Source: an uncultured Holosporaceae bacterium (GTDB taxonomy: Bacteria > Pseudomonadota > Alphaproteobacteria > RUG11792). Taken from it: 27,902 nt of DNA. The stretch spans positions 1-27,902 of the forward strand of contig CAMYPB010000005.1 of NCBI GenBank assembly GCA_947285985.1, written 5' to 3'. Of this stretch, positions 16,169-24,763 are shown piece after piece; the first letter of the stretch is position 1, and every line of letters begins with the position of its first letter. The notes beneath the pieces were generated by a model that was not told the DNA's origin, made no database searches, and saw nothing but the letters and a program-made list of their open reading frames with translations. The translations under genes and the position numbers were made by a program.

Positions 16169-17191
16169 TTATGCAAATTTATTCACAATATGAGTTGGGA
16201 TAACACTATATTCCTTCAATTTATCGTGCATCAATTTCGATGAGATATTCGTCAATAAATTTTTGATGGCATCTTTTATATCGATATTTTTATGCATATT
16301 TTTGATAAATTCATTTGAAATCCCTGTTAGAGTCAATATTGTATCATATCCCATAATATTTCCTCCGAGAGAATCTGTCCATGGAGTATCCCCTATCATA
16401 ACGATTTTTTTCTTATCTTCTGTTGAGATATAACGCGATGCATACCCATATATCGGACTATAAGGTTTTCCGAAGTATATAACGTTCCCTCCCATTCTCT
16501 CATAATATTCCGCGATTCCTCCCTGACGTATGACGAGTGCATTCCTATCCTTCATATTATTTTCGTCATGAACAGATGAATGTGCAAATAAATCTGGATT
16601 TGTTACGACGAGTATTTTATTATACTTCAAGCATACTTCTAAAATCTCATGTAATCTATAGAAATACTCTATATTCTTCCAATTCATATCGAAAATTTCT
16701 TCCAGTTTGATGCTATATCCTTCATTAGACGACAGATTATCGACGACTATATCCCTTCCATCAATCCTTGGAATCCCAACATACACAAAGTCTGCGAATT
16801 TTATATTATCGACATACTCCAAATTTTTGATACCTTCAAAAACACGCTGCTTTTGAAAAATTTGAGTATAAGTTTTTGGAGTATACCCTATCATCGATAT
16901 AATATTCTTGAAACCTTCTTCCAATTCATATCGAAATGCCTCTCCAGATGTTATGTATTCATCATAATGAATATCTCGAAGGAGTCCCTTCAAACTATAC
17001 ATCTCTTCAACTTCCCTCGTTGAAAGTGTTGCATTCGATAATATAATAATTTTCTTACCATCATTTTTTATATCTTTTAGAAGATCCAAAACGCCATCAT
17101 AAAATTCTGATCCATCAAAAAGAACTCCGAAGACATCTATTAAAAAATTGTCATAATTTTTATAAACATCTCTAACACTATCAAAAAACAT
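16169..17191 (-). CDS. HAD-superfamily class IIA hydrolase, TIGR01459 type
   Basis: From ATG 17191 (GGAGG five bases upstream, much better than the ATG at 17203) the protein is 340 residues. Motif I is FLIDVFGVLFDG with nucleophile D19. The second Asp usual in HAD phosphatases is Phe21, much as TIGR01459 members have DVWGVL. Motif II is ILSNATLS and motif IV is MIGDTPWTDSLGG, with GKPYSPIYGYA between. Relatives include NagD-like and pyridoxal or sugar phosphatases. The substrate is unknown and loss of the general acid may lower activity. It lies between ftsW and bamB in the operon. Confidence 0.88.
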   Translation of the reverse strand: MFFDSVRDVYKNYDNFLIDVFGVLFDGSEFYDGVLDLLKDIKNDGKKIIILSNATLSTREVEEMYSLKGLLRDIHYDEYITSGEAFRYELEEGFKNIISMIGYTPKTYTQIFQKQRVFEGIKNLEYVDNIKFADFVYVGIPRIDGRDIVVDNLSSNEGYSIKLEEIFDMNWKNIEYFYRLHEILEVCLKYNKILVVTNPDLFAHSSVHDENNMKDRNALVIRQGGIAEYYERMGGNVIYFGKPYSPIYGYASRYISTEDKKKIVMIGDTPWTDSLGGNIMGYDTILTLTGISNEFIKNMHKNIDIKDAIKNLLTNISSKLMHDKLKEYSVIPTHIVNKFA

Positions 17192-17228
17192 AATATCCTC
17201 CATATTTAATTAAAAATCGATAAAAAAC

Positions 17229-18353
17229 TTACAATATTTCACGTTGCATAGAATTTCTTTTTGTGAGGGCCAAGAGAATTCCAATACTAACGGACGACGA
17301 AAGGAGTGAACTCCCTCCATAACTAATAAACGGGAGGGTCATTCCTTTCGTTGGGATGAGATTCAAGGATGTCGAGAGATTGATCAGGATTTGCATTGTG
17401 AATTGAAAACATATTCCAAAGACCGCAGAAAAACAGAACATACTCGATGATTCCATAACTCGAACGAGAGACCTCACAATAAAACATATAAAAAGCCCCA
17501 CTATAATAATACACAATAGAAATCCAAATTCCTCTCCAATAACTGAAAAAACGAAATCTGAGTGTGCGTCAGGAACGAGAGTTTTGACGACTCCCTCTCC
17601 TGGACCCTTCCCAAAAAATCCTCCATTTCGAAAGGCCTCCAAAGATTTTTGAACCTGGTATAAATCTGTATCGGCCCCATCTTTCATGAGGAATTTATTG
17701 ATTCTCTCCGCGAAATGAGGGAGTATGAAATAGAGTCCAACGGAAGATCCAAGCGCTCCTACAACAAACATACACAAAATAAAAACAGATATCCCAGAAA
17801 CAAATAATTGAGAAACCCAAGTTGAAATAATCACAACACTCATCCCAACATCAGGCTGCAACAATAAAAATGGTATAGCGAACAATATCGTGAATATCGA
17901 TATAATAATCCCTGGAAATTTTCTATCTCGATATTGTTCTGCGATGAGCCATGCTGTGATAATCGTCATAACGGGTTTTAAAAATTCAGAAGGTTGAAGA
18001 GAAAATCCCATTATACTAATCCATCGCCTCGCCCCTTTTATTTCGGAACCAATCAATAAAACACATATCATCAAAAATATACACGCAAAATATCCAATGA
18101 GTGCAAGACGTCTGATATGACGCGTCTGAAAAAATGATATAACAATTATCAAGAGGACGGAAATCGGAACAATCATCATATGTTGTCTCACAAAATGAAA
18201 GGGAGATAATCCGAGTTTCAACGCAACAGCAGGAGTCGATGCAATGCAAACCCAAACCCCTATCGAAATAATCGTCATAATAATGAATAATGTTATCCTA
18301 TCAACAGACATTATCCACCTTCTGAAAAGCCCCTTAAAATCTCTATCCGACAT
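17229..18353 (-). CDS. ftsW: SEDS peptidoglycan glycosyltransferase / division protein FtsW
   Basis: The 374-residue polytopic membrane protein (about ten helices) polymerises septal glycan with a partner penicillin-binding protein. Family hallmarks are KGARRWI, QPSEFLKP, LLLQPDVGMSVVI, GGFFGKGPGEG, HSDFVFSVIGEEFG and PTKGMTLPFISYGGSS. The motif set and length favour FtsW over RodA, but the two are close. ATG 18353 has AGGG eight bases upstream; a TTG at 18359 is less likely. It is first gene of its operon. Together with dapF it argues that this organism keeps a peptidoglycan pathway. Confidence 0.93.
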   Translation of the reverse strand: MSDRDFKGLFRRWIMSVDRITLFIIMTIISIGVWVCIASTPAVALKLGLSPFHFVRQHMMIVPISVLLIIVISFFQTRHIRRLALIGYFACIFLMICVLLIGSEIKGARRWISIMGFSLQPSEFLKPVMTIITAWLIAEQYRDRKFPGIIISIFTILFAIPFLLLQPDVGMSVVIISTWVSQLFVSGISVFILCMFVVGALGSSVGLYFILPHFAERINKFLMKDGADTDLYQVQKSLEAFRNGGFFGKGPGEGVVKTLVPDAHSDFVFSVIGEEFGFLLCIIIVGLFICFIVRSLVRVMESSSMFCFSAVFGICFQFTMQILINLSTSLNLIPTKGMTLPFISYGGSSLLSSSVSIGILLALTKRNSMQREIL

Positions 18354-18377
18354 TCTCAAAACCCTATAAAAATCCCA

Positions 18378-18405
18378 TTTATAAAATATTGTATACTATT
18401 TTCAA
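18378..18405 (-). promoter_or_regulatory. Promoter of the ftsW-HAD-bamB-der-rsmD operon
   Basis: On the minus strand TTGAAA (18405-18400) and TATAAA (18383-18378) have a 16-nt spacer. Transcription would start near 18371, giving a leader of under 20 nt to the ftsW ATG. Confidence 0.55.
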
Positions 18406-18661
18406 CCAACTTGTGACATTTCGTACACAAAATATTTCCTAAATTCTACACGTATCTCGAAATTTATACTACAACGATATAATGGGAATTTATCTCAAAT
18501 CCCTCAAAAATTTTATACGTATATTTCGAAAATCGTGTGAAATTTTGGATCGATGAGAATTTTATATGCATTTATTTAAAACACAAAAGAAGCAACTATC
18601 AAAAATTTGCCACAATTTTAAATAAAAATTCTCAACAATCATTCATGAAAATTTAAAACAA
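18406..18661. other. AT-rich gene-free gap between ftsW and valS
   Basis: Together with the flanking promoter and terminator this gap is about 350 nt. No ORF with a start, no tRNA fold and no repeat shared with the rest of the window was seen. A TATAAT at 18478-18483 has no good -35 partner. Nothing else can be supported. Confidence 0.6.
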
Positions 18662-18689
18662 GAAGAATCAGGGAAAATCCCAATTCTTC
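18662..18689. terminator. Terminator downstream of valS
   Basis: GAAGAAT (18662-18668) pairs with ATTCTTC (18683-18689), with an inner GGGA/TCCC pairing. On the minus strand it is followed by a T-rich stretch about 15 nt after the valS stop. The plus strand also has a run of eight T just after it, so it could work in both directions. Confidence 0.75.
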
Positions 18690-18704
18690 GAAGTTTTTTT
18701 TATA

Positions 18705-21047
18705 TTATAGTGCGAGTTTCGAGAGATTTTTCATCTCAGGAATGAGTTCATCAATTTTTTTGACAAGATTGTTATAATTTTCAGAATCCGTTCCGTTTGC
18801 TTGTTTTTCGGAGCGTATACTATGGATGAGATCGACGAATTCATCGACTATTTTTTCGCTCTCTTCAAAATCATGGAGTTCATCGATATGTTTCTTTGAG
18901 GATAATATCATAGTATCTGAGATTCCCAATGTTTTTGAGAGATAGTCTGTCACGAGGGGAATAACAGGATGAGAAATCCTCAAAAATTCTGAGAAGACAG
19001 CCCCTGCGATATTTTTCGTTTCCTCATCATCAACAATTTTCATAGCTTCAACGAAGAAATCACAGAATATCTCTCGAATAAACACCTGTATATTTTTCGC
19101 GATATAATCGAATCTATACTCCTTGATATTTTGATCTATTTCATATTGGAATTTCTTTAGTTTCGCGATTATCCATCTATTGAGATGAGATGAAGGATTG
19201 ATATCATTTATTTTATGCTTAAATTCAACTCCTCGATACTGCAAGAAACGAGCGGCATTCCATATTTTTGTAATAAAATTTCGACTAATTTTTACGTGTT
19301 CTTTTCCTATTTTGATATCACGTCCAGGAACTGAGAAGAAGGCCAATGTATACCTCAGTGCATCTGTTCCGAATTCATTCATGAGGTCCATAGGATCAAT
19401 AACATTCCCCTTTGATTTCGACATTTTTTGACCTTTTTCGTCGCGAACGAGAGCATGGACATATATATCTTTGAAAGGGGGCTTATCCATGAAATACAAG
19501 CTCATCATCATCATACGAGCAACCCAGAAGAAGATTATATCAAATCCCGTCACGAGAACACTCGTTGGATAAAATACGTCTAAATTTTTTGTTTTTTGAG
19601 GCCATCCCAAAGTTCCAAATGGCCAGAGTCCAGACGAGAACCATGTGTCTAGGACATCTTCATCTCTTTTTATCTGATCTTTTGAGAGACCCATTTTTTC
19701 GGCCGATTTTATAGCTTCTTCCTCGGATTTTTCAACGATAATCTCATTGTTTGGGCCATACCATGCAGGAATCTGATGACCCCATGTTATTTGACGAGAT
19801 ATACACCATGGTTCTATATTATTCATCCAGTCGAAATAAGTGTTCTCCCATTTTTCAGGGAAAAAACGAACATCTTTGTTCTGAACGACTTCTATTGCGC
19901 GTTTCGACAATGTTTTTGCGTCGACAAACCATTGATCTTTGAGCATAGGTTCGATTATGACTCCTGATCTGTCTCCATATGGAACGCTATGTATGATTTC
20001 TTCTTCTTTGATCAATTTTTTATCTTCCAACAATTTCTCAAGAAGAATTTTACGGGCTTTTTTAAGGTATAATCCTCGAAGGAATTCAGGGACATAATCA
20101 TTATTTTCCATATGTCCATTTTCATCGAGTATGGAGATCATATCGAGATTATGACGTTTTCCAACTTCAAAGTCGTTATAATCATGAGCTGGAGTTATTT
20201 TCACGCATCCAGACCCTTTTTCCATATCGGCATGTTCATCCAAGATAACAGGAATCTTTCGATTTGTGTATGGAATACATACAAATTTTCCGATAAATTT
20301 TTGATAACGTGGATCATTTGGATTGACTGCAACGGCCGTATCTCCAAACATCGTTTCAGGACGAGTTGTCGCGATATTTATAGATTCCCCCTCAAAATCA
20401 TCACACAATTCATAACGTATATGCCAAAGAGTTCCTTTTTCTTCTTTATTGATTATTTCGAGATCTGATATAGCGGTCTTAAATTTCGTATCCCAATTCA
20501 CGAGTCTTTTCGAACGATATATGAGTCCATCCTTATATAATCTCACGAAAACTTCTTTCACAGCATTTGAAAATCCTTCATCCATCGTGAATCTCGAGAG
20601 ATTCCACGCGGCCGAACATCCAAGAGCACGCTGTTGCTTGACGATCATATCCCCAGATTTCGATTTCCATTCCCAAACACGATCGATAAATTCTTCACGA
20701 GAAAGATCCGAGCGTTTGATACCCTCTTTTTCGAGCATTCTCTCGACGACCATCTGAGTTGCGATACCCGCATGATCAACTCCAGGCTGCCATAAAACTT
20801 TCCTTCCATTTTGTCGATAATATCGAATGAGTATATCTTGAATTGTATAGGTTAGGGCATGTCCTAGATGAAGACTCCCCGTGACATTTGGAGGGGGCAT
20901 CATGATAGTATACGACTCATCGTCATCTATCTTCTCATCGGGACCAAAAAATTGAAGAGTAGACTCATAAACATCTCTCTCGAATATTTCAGGTTTGTAT
21001 GTCTTGTCTAACAACATATCATTGCTTTTCTCTGAATTTTCAAACAC
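18705..21047 (-). CDS. valS: Valyl-tRNA synthetase, C-terminally short
   Basis: This class I synthetase charges tRNA-Val and edits threonine. The HIGH motif is in NVTGSLHLGHAL (H60-H63). KMSKS in GQKMSKSKGNVIDP is near residue 540, with the editing segment IATTRPETMFGDTAVAVN and WCISRQITWGHQIPAW also present. The 780 residues are short against about 870-950 for the bacterial type. The protein ends soon after the anticodon-binding helices and lacks the C-terminal small domain and coiled-coil arm. A terminator follows within about 15 nt, so the end looks natural rather than frameshifted. The start is GTG 21047 or, better matching relatives (LLDKTYKPEIFE), ATG 21017. Confidence 0.96.
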   Translation of the reverse strand: MFENSEKSNDMLLDKTYKPEIFERDVYESTLQFFGPDEKIDDDESYTIMMPPPNVTGSLHLGHALTYTIQDILIRYYRQNGRKVLWQPGVDHAGIATQMVVERMLEKEGIKRSDLSREEFIDRVWEWKSKSGDMIVKQQRALGCSAAWNLSRFTMDEGFSNAVKEVFVRLYKDGLIYRSKRLVNWDTKFKTAISDLEIINKEEKGTLWHIRYELCDDFEGESINIATTRPETMFGDTAVAVNPNDPRYQKFIGKFVCIPYTNRKIPVILDEHADMEKGSGCVKITPAHDYNDFEVGKRHNLDMISILDENGHMENNDYVPEFLRGLYLKKARKILLEKLLEDKKLIKEEEIIHSVPYGDRSGVIIEPMLKDQWFVDAKTLSKRAIEVVQNKDVRFFPEKWENTYFDWMNNIEPWCISRQITWGHQIPAWYGPNNEIIVEKSEEEAIKSAEKMGLSKDQIKRDEDVLDTWFSSGLWPFGTLGWPQKTKNLDVFYPTSVLVTGFDIIFFWVARMMMMSLYFMDKPPFKDIYVHALVRDEKGQKMSKSKGNVIDPMDLMNEFGTDALRYTLAFFSVPGRDIKIGKEHVKISRNFITKIWNAARFLQYRGVEFKHKINDINPSSHLNRWIIAKLKKFQYEIDQNIKEYRFDYIAKNIQVFIREIFCDFFVEAMKIVDDEETKNIAGAVFSEFLRISHPVIPLVTDYLSKTLGISDTMILSSKKHIDELHDFEESEKIVDEFVDLIHSIRSEKQANGTDSENYNNLVKKIDELIPEMKNLSKLAL

Positions 21048-21089
21048 AACGAATTTCTCTTATGATATCTATATAAAAACATTCTCTAT

Positions 21090-21119
21090 ATTATCCCTTG
21101 AAAACCACATATTTTTCAA
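21090..21119 (-). promoter_or_regulatory. Candidate valS promoter overlapped by an inverted repeat
   Basis: On the minus strand TTGAAA (21119-21114) and GATAAT (21095-21090) have an 18-nt spacer. A perfect 8-bp inverted repeat (CTTGAAAA 21097-21104, TTTTCAAG 21113-21120) covers the -35 and most of the spacer, where an operator would lie. Confidence 0.45.
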
Positions 21120-21120
21120 G

Positions 21121-21356
21121 AGTATTAGACACGATTGTCATCAGAAATTTTGTTCACAATATTTTCATGGTATGTTTTGGATTTATCATAAATGTTTTTT
21201 GAATTGATTGAAAAAAAACTTAAAACAAATTTACTTCAATATCTAGCATTATTTTAAATAAATTCACATAAAAAACATCGAGATTCGCATTAGAAAAATA
21301 TAAATAACATTTCAGATAAATATAATTCAAATTACACACGCATTTATGTAAAAAAA
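21121..21356. other. AT-rich gene-free gap upstream of valS
   Basis: The space between valS and the LRR-gene terminator has no credible ORF, tRNA or repeat. It is mostly A and T tracts. Nothing more can be supported. Confidence 0.6.
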
Positions 21357-21392
21357 AATATTGAGATCCAAAATTTTATAGATCTCAATATT
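21350..21392 (-). terminator. Rho-independent terminator of the LRR-protein gene
   Basis: A perfect 12-bp stem (AATATTGAGATC 21357-21368 with GATCTCAATATT 21381-21392) has a 12-nt loop. On the minus strand a run of nine T overlaps and follows the stem. It starts nine bases after the stop codon. Confidence 0.93.
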
Positions 21393-21400
21393 TATAGGAT

Positions 21401-22861
21401 TTATCGTGCGATATTTATAGGAGGATTAATATTGTTGTTTATACTCTGTGGATACTGCGGAATACTTTTAACTTGTGTATTCATCATATTTTGAGTTTGA
21501 ATATTCAATGGTAGACTATTATTTGGGACGACTTGCATATTCATATTTTGATTTGGAACTATTGTGTTGTTCAATGAATTTTGATGAGGATTTATTTGAG
21601 GGGGAGTTGTCATCGTCGTCATCATCGAGGAGTTTGGAATATTATTGTTTATCATCGTCGTCTGGATGACTCTTTTTTTCGTTCCAAACGAGATTTTAGG
21701 GGTTATAGACGATATTTCATTTCGAACATTATCGTCGATAGAATTATTCTCAGACATATCGATTTTTTGAGAGAGGAACGAAACATCCGAATTTTTCAGG
21801 GAGTTTGCGATTTGGAGGGCCCCTCCATTATCAATCCTGTTGGACGATAGATTTATGGACTGAAGTATTCCTAACTTTTTCGCACTAAAAATCGCGGATA
21901 AAGAGAAGGCTCCCTTGTTCGTTATACCCGTATTCTTCAGACTTATATTATAGAGCATTGGAAATTTATCGGCGTATAACGAGAGGATCTCGCAGATATC
22001 ATCCCCTATTTGAATATTATCGAGGACTATATTTGAGACGAATTTTGGATTCTTCGAGATTTCATCGAATATTTTGATGAGTCCTTCCTTTGTGAAGGAG
22101 TTCCCCGAGATATTGAAGATGACATCCTCTATATTTTCACTCATAATCTTCGATATTGTCACAATAAAATAATCGACATCCTGATCTGTTAGGTTCATAT
22201 CAGAAAATGATATAATTTTCGGTTTATTTTTCTGAATCTCATCGAACTTCGCATCGAGATCGATCTTCTTCTTTGGATCTATCGAGATTTCAGGTTGCTC
22301 ATTGCCTTCCTCCGAATTATTCGCATCATTTTCAATATCGACATTATCATTATTATTATCGTCATTGTTTTCATCAACGATTATTTTCTCTTCATCGTTC
22401 TTTTTATTTTTTTTACTATCTTTTTTAGACTTTTTATCTTTCTTTGACTTCTCGGCTTTTTTCGCTTTCTTTTCTCCCTTTATTTTTTTGTTTTTATTTG
22501 ATTTTTTCTTTTTTTTATTATCCGTTGATTTTTTATCAGCTTTTTCCTGTTGTTGATGATCATCATCATCGGATTGTGCGGAATCTACGTTTTCATCATT
22601 ATTTTCCACGGAATCCTCAGTATCAGACGATGATGAATCATTATCCTGCCCTTCATTATCATCACTCAATGACGACGAAGATTCCTCAGGACTGTCATTT
22701 TTATTCATCTGTGTTTTATTGTTATCCTCGACATCATGATTATTTTCACTCGATGACGACGACGACGCAAAACACGAGGAATTTGACATGATGAACAAGA
22801 GACATGTGGAAATTGTGTATAATATATTTGAAATTTTCATAAATAATCCCCTAAATTCCAT
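21401..22861 (-). CDS. Exported low-complexity protein with leucine-rich repeats; candidate host-directed protein
   Basis: The 486-residue protein has a signal peptide (core ILYTISTCLLFIMSN, cleavage likely after CFA near residue 32). Three unusual regions follow: an acidic Ser/Asp/Asn stretch (about 33-105), a Lys-rich stretch (about 106-155) and a second acidic Asp/Asn stretch (about 156-195). RNI-type leucine-rich repeats occupy about 216-380 (VIFNISGNSFTKEGL, NISLKNTGITNKGA, SINLSSNRIDNGGA). The tail (about 395-486) is rich in Asn, Gln, Pro and Met. Two starts each have a good Shine-Dalgarno: ATG 22861 (AGGAG) and ATG 22840 (AGGGGA), the latter giving an N-terminus like the other exported proteins here. 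It is a single-gene unit with its own terminator. The function is not known. Confidence 0.85.
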   Translation of the reverse strand: MEFRGLFMKISNILYTISTCLLFIMSNSSCFASSSSSSENNHDVEDNNKTQMNKNDSPEESSSSLSDDNEGQDNDSSSSDTEDSVENNDENVDSAQSDDDDHQQQEKADKKSTDNKKKKKSNKNKKIKGEKKAKKAEKSKKDKKSKKDSKKNKKNDEEKIIVDENNDDNNNDNVDIENDANNSEEGNEQPEISIDPKKKIDLDAKFDEIQKNKPKIISFSDMNLTDQDVDYFIVTISKIMSENIEDVIFNISGNSFTKEGLIKIFDEISKNPKFVSNIVLDNIQIGDDICEILSLYADKFPMLYNISLKNTGITNKGAFSLSAIFSAKKLGILQSINLSSNRIDNGGALQIANSLKNSDVSFLSQKIDMSENNSIDDNVRNEISSITPKISFGTKKRVIQTTMINNNIPNSSMMTTMTTPPQINPHQNSLNNTIVPNQNMNMQVVPNNSLPLNIQTQNMMNTQVKSIPQYPQSINNNINPPINIAR

Positions 22862-23134
22862 ATAAATACTCCTATATTATGAATATATTATCTCATAGAA
22901 AGATTAAAAAATCGTTAAATATTGGATAAAATATATTATTATTGTGGGATGAGAGACAGGAATCTTCGTATGCTGCGACATACTTTCTAAAGGTATGTTA
23001 ATACAAAGTCCAATACATCAAAAAAAACTATAAACGCACCAAGTGGAGATAAATATGAAATTATTATCAATAAAGCACTTTTATAATCTTCTCACAATAC
23101 GAAAGACCCCCATCATATTTTATTATACAAAAAC
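22862..23134. other. Gene-free gap with alternative GTATG/CATAC hairpins
   Basis: No ORF is credible here. GTATG (22968-22972), CATAC (22979-22983) and GTATG (22993-22997) allow two mutually exclusive stems sharing the middle arm, set in a less AT-rich patch. This could be a small RNA or leader structure, but the arms are only 5-6 bp. Confidence 0.35.
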
Positions 23135-23157
23135 AATATTAAGGAATCGTTAATATT
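23129..23157 (-). terminator. AT-rich terminator of the permease gene
   Basis: AATATTAA (23135-23142) pairs perfectly with TTAATATT (23150-23157) around a 7-nt loop. It overlaps the first base of the stop codon, and on the minus strand GTTTTT follows. The weak A-T stem lowers certainty. Confidence 0.65.
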
Positions 23158-24200
23158 TATGACAATTTTCTGAACATTTCTTTAAAAATAGTGGATAATA
23201 TAACAGCGATAGGAATCGCTATAAAAATCCCGTATGTTCCTGTGATTGAAACTGTTGCACATATTGAAAAGAGCATCCAGAAGGGTTGTATACCCGTTTT
23301 TTTCCCGATGAGTTTTGGGGTTATGAAATTTGAGTCGACAAATGGAACGATCATGAATATTCCGAATAGAAAGATATACTGATATATAGATGTGAAATCA
23401 TCGATTGATATTGTGAGGGTCAAGAGGAATCCCAAAAATGGACCAAAAAATGGAGCAAAAGACAAGAATCCTGAAAATATACCACATATTATGAATTCAT
23501 TTGTTCCAATGAAGTATATCGAGATCGCGTATATAATCGAGAGAACAACACAAACGGAAAGTTGCCCCTTTATATAGGATCCAAGATTCTTGTTGATAAT
23601 CCTCAATGTTTCAACAACAGATTTTGATGCAAATTTGTTGATAATAAAACTAAAATACATCTCGATTTTATTCCAATCTTTCAACAAATAGAACGTGATT
23701 ATAGGTGTCATGATCGTGAATATAATCGTATAGACGAGCGTTATACCCGTATTCAAAAACCCGATGATATGATCTGGTATGGAATTCGTCATACTCGTTA
23801 AATACTGTTCAAATGTATTTATAATATCGATATGAGTATTGTGGAATCCCAAGGACTTAAACATATCGTTTATAGACTCATTGATACTCCTCGGCATCGT
23901 TGTGATGATATTCGGGAGTTTTTGAAGAATGAGAATCAAAGCGTTCTTCAAGAGAGGAATGAAAAACAACGTCACAAACGTGAAAATCGCAATGAGAAAC
24001 AAAACAATAATCCCCGCAGAAAGAGAAGAATTTATATTAAATTTTGTTGAAATTGTTTTAGAAGGTATATGCAAAGCATACGCCAAAATGAAACCTATAA
24101 AAAACGGAATTATCCATTTCCCCATGGCATAGCACAAAAAAATAACTATAAAAATTGATATAACATTTAATATAATGCGAGAGGAAATTTTATTTATCAT
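23157..24200 (-). CDS. AI-2E/PerM-family membrane permease
   Basis: The 347-residue protein has about seven to eight membrane segments in the family pattern: an N-terminal pair (VISIFIVIFLCYAMGKWIIP, then FFIGFILAYALHIP), a long central non-membrane stretch, then GSYIKGQLSVCVVLSIIYAI, GFLSFAPFFGPFLGF and a C-terminal VDSNFITPKLIGKKTGIQPF block typical of DUF20/AI-2E proteins. Members are linked variously to autoinducer export, Na+/H+ exchange or unknown transport. In alphaproteobacteria the gene commonly neighbours hdaA; here it does not. It is divergent from the HIT gene at 24284. No clear Shine-Dalgarno is seen. Confidence 0.9.
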   Translation of the reverse strand: MINKISSRIILNVISIFIVIFLCYAMGKWIIPFFIGFILAYALHIPSKTISTKFNINSSLSAGIIVLFLIAIFTFVTLFFIPLLKNALILILQKLPNIITTMPRSINESINDMFKSLGFHNTHIDIINTFEQYLTSMTNSIPDHIIGFLNTGITLVYTIIFTIMTPIITFYLLKDWNKIEMYFSFIINKFASKSVVETLRIINKNLGSYIKGQLSVCVVLSIIYAISIYFIGTNEFIICGIFSGFLSFAPFFGPFLGFLLTLTISIDDFTSIYQYIFLFGIFMIVPFVDSNFITPKLIGKKTGIQPFWMLFSICATVSITGTYGIFIAIPIAVILSTIFKEMFRKLS

Positions 24201-24283
24201 TTTTTATGTCTAAATTTTTTTGTATACAACTCCATAAAAGTATACCATATTTAATATAAATTTTGATAGGTATTGTAGATATT

Positions 24284-24685
24284 ATGAAATTCGAACTCCC
24301 AAAACCATTTCGAGATCGTCCTTTTATTATTGATTTAGATTTATGTTCTGTTGTCCTCGAAAATGAGGATATACCTTGGATTATGCTCATTCCAAGGAGG
24401 CCCTCCATAAATCAAATAAACAGACTCTCACCTTCTGATTCTATTCTTTTGATAAATGAAATAAATATGATGTCGAATATAATGGAGAGTATTTTCACGC
24501 CCGACAAACTCAATGTTGCAGCGATCGGAAATAAAACGGACGAACTTCATATTCATATAGTGTGCCGCTATAAAAACGATAGATTCTGGCCGGAAACTAT
24601 CTGGGGAAATCCCCTCAAAAATCTCGATGATCAGGAGATTTCAAGGCGTGTCTCAAAAATAAGAGAGAAGGTTTTTGTGTTATGA
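24284..24685 (+). CDS. HIT-domain protein with degenerate histidine triad
   Basis: The 133-residue product resembles the proteobacterial HIT-like family with the pattern QLHVHV-R-xxD-xWP-xxxWG. Here it reads ELHIHIVCRYKND, then WPETIWG. H89 and H91 are present and the third triad position is Val93. ENEDIPWIMLIPRR is the N-terminal pocket strand. It is distinct from the full HIT protein at 7230-7574. The start is taken as ATG 24284; the frame also allows TTG at 24263. Function is unknown, likely nucleotide binding. It lies between perM (divergent) and the ABC exporter. Confidence 0.8.
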   Translation: MKFELPKPFRDRPFIIDLDLCSVVLENEDIPWIMLIPRRPSINQINRLSPSDSILLINEINMMSNIMESIFTPDKLNVAAIGNKTDELHIHIVCRYKNDRFWPETIWGNPLKNLDDQEISRRVSKIREKVFVL

Positions 24686-24701
24686 ATTGTGAAACATTCT
24701 A

Positions 24702-24730
24702 TGGAAATACGTCGAAAATTGATATAGAAT
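24702..24730 (+). promoter_or_regulatory. Weak candidate promoter of the ABC exporter gene
   Basis: TGGAAA (24702-24707) and TAGAAT (24725-24730) have a 17-nt spacer, about 33 nt before the ATG at 24764. The -35 is poor. The -10 matches the TAGAAT form seen at other predicted promoters here. Confidence 0.35.
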
Positions 24731-24763
24731 AACTTGAAAATTGTATCGATATAATAAAAATAA

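Noticed and set aside
22302..22791. Long plus-strand frames opposite the LRR gene (84 and 115 codons)
   Set aside because: They are the complement of Lys/Asp-rich codons and give Phe/Ser-rich nonsense peptides.
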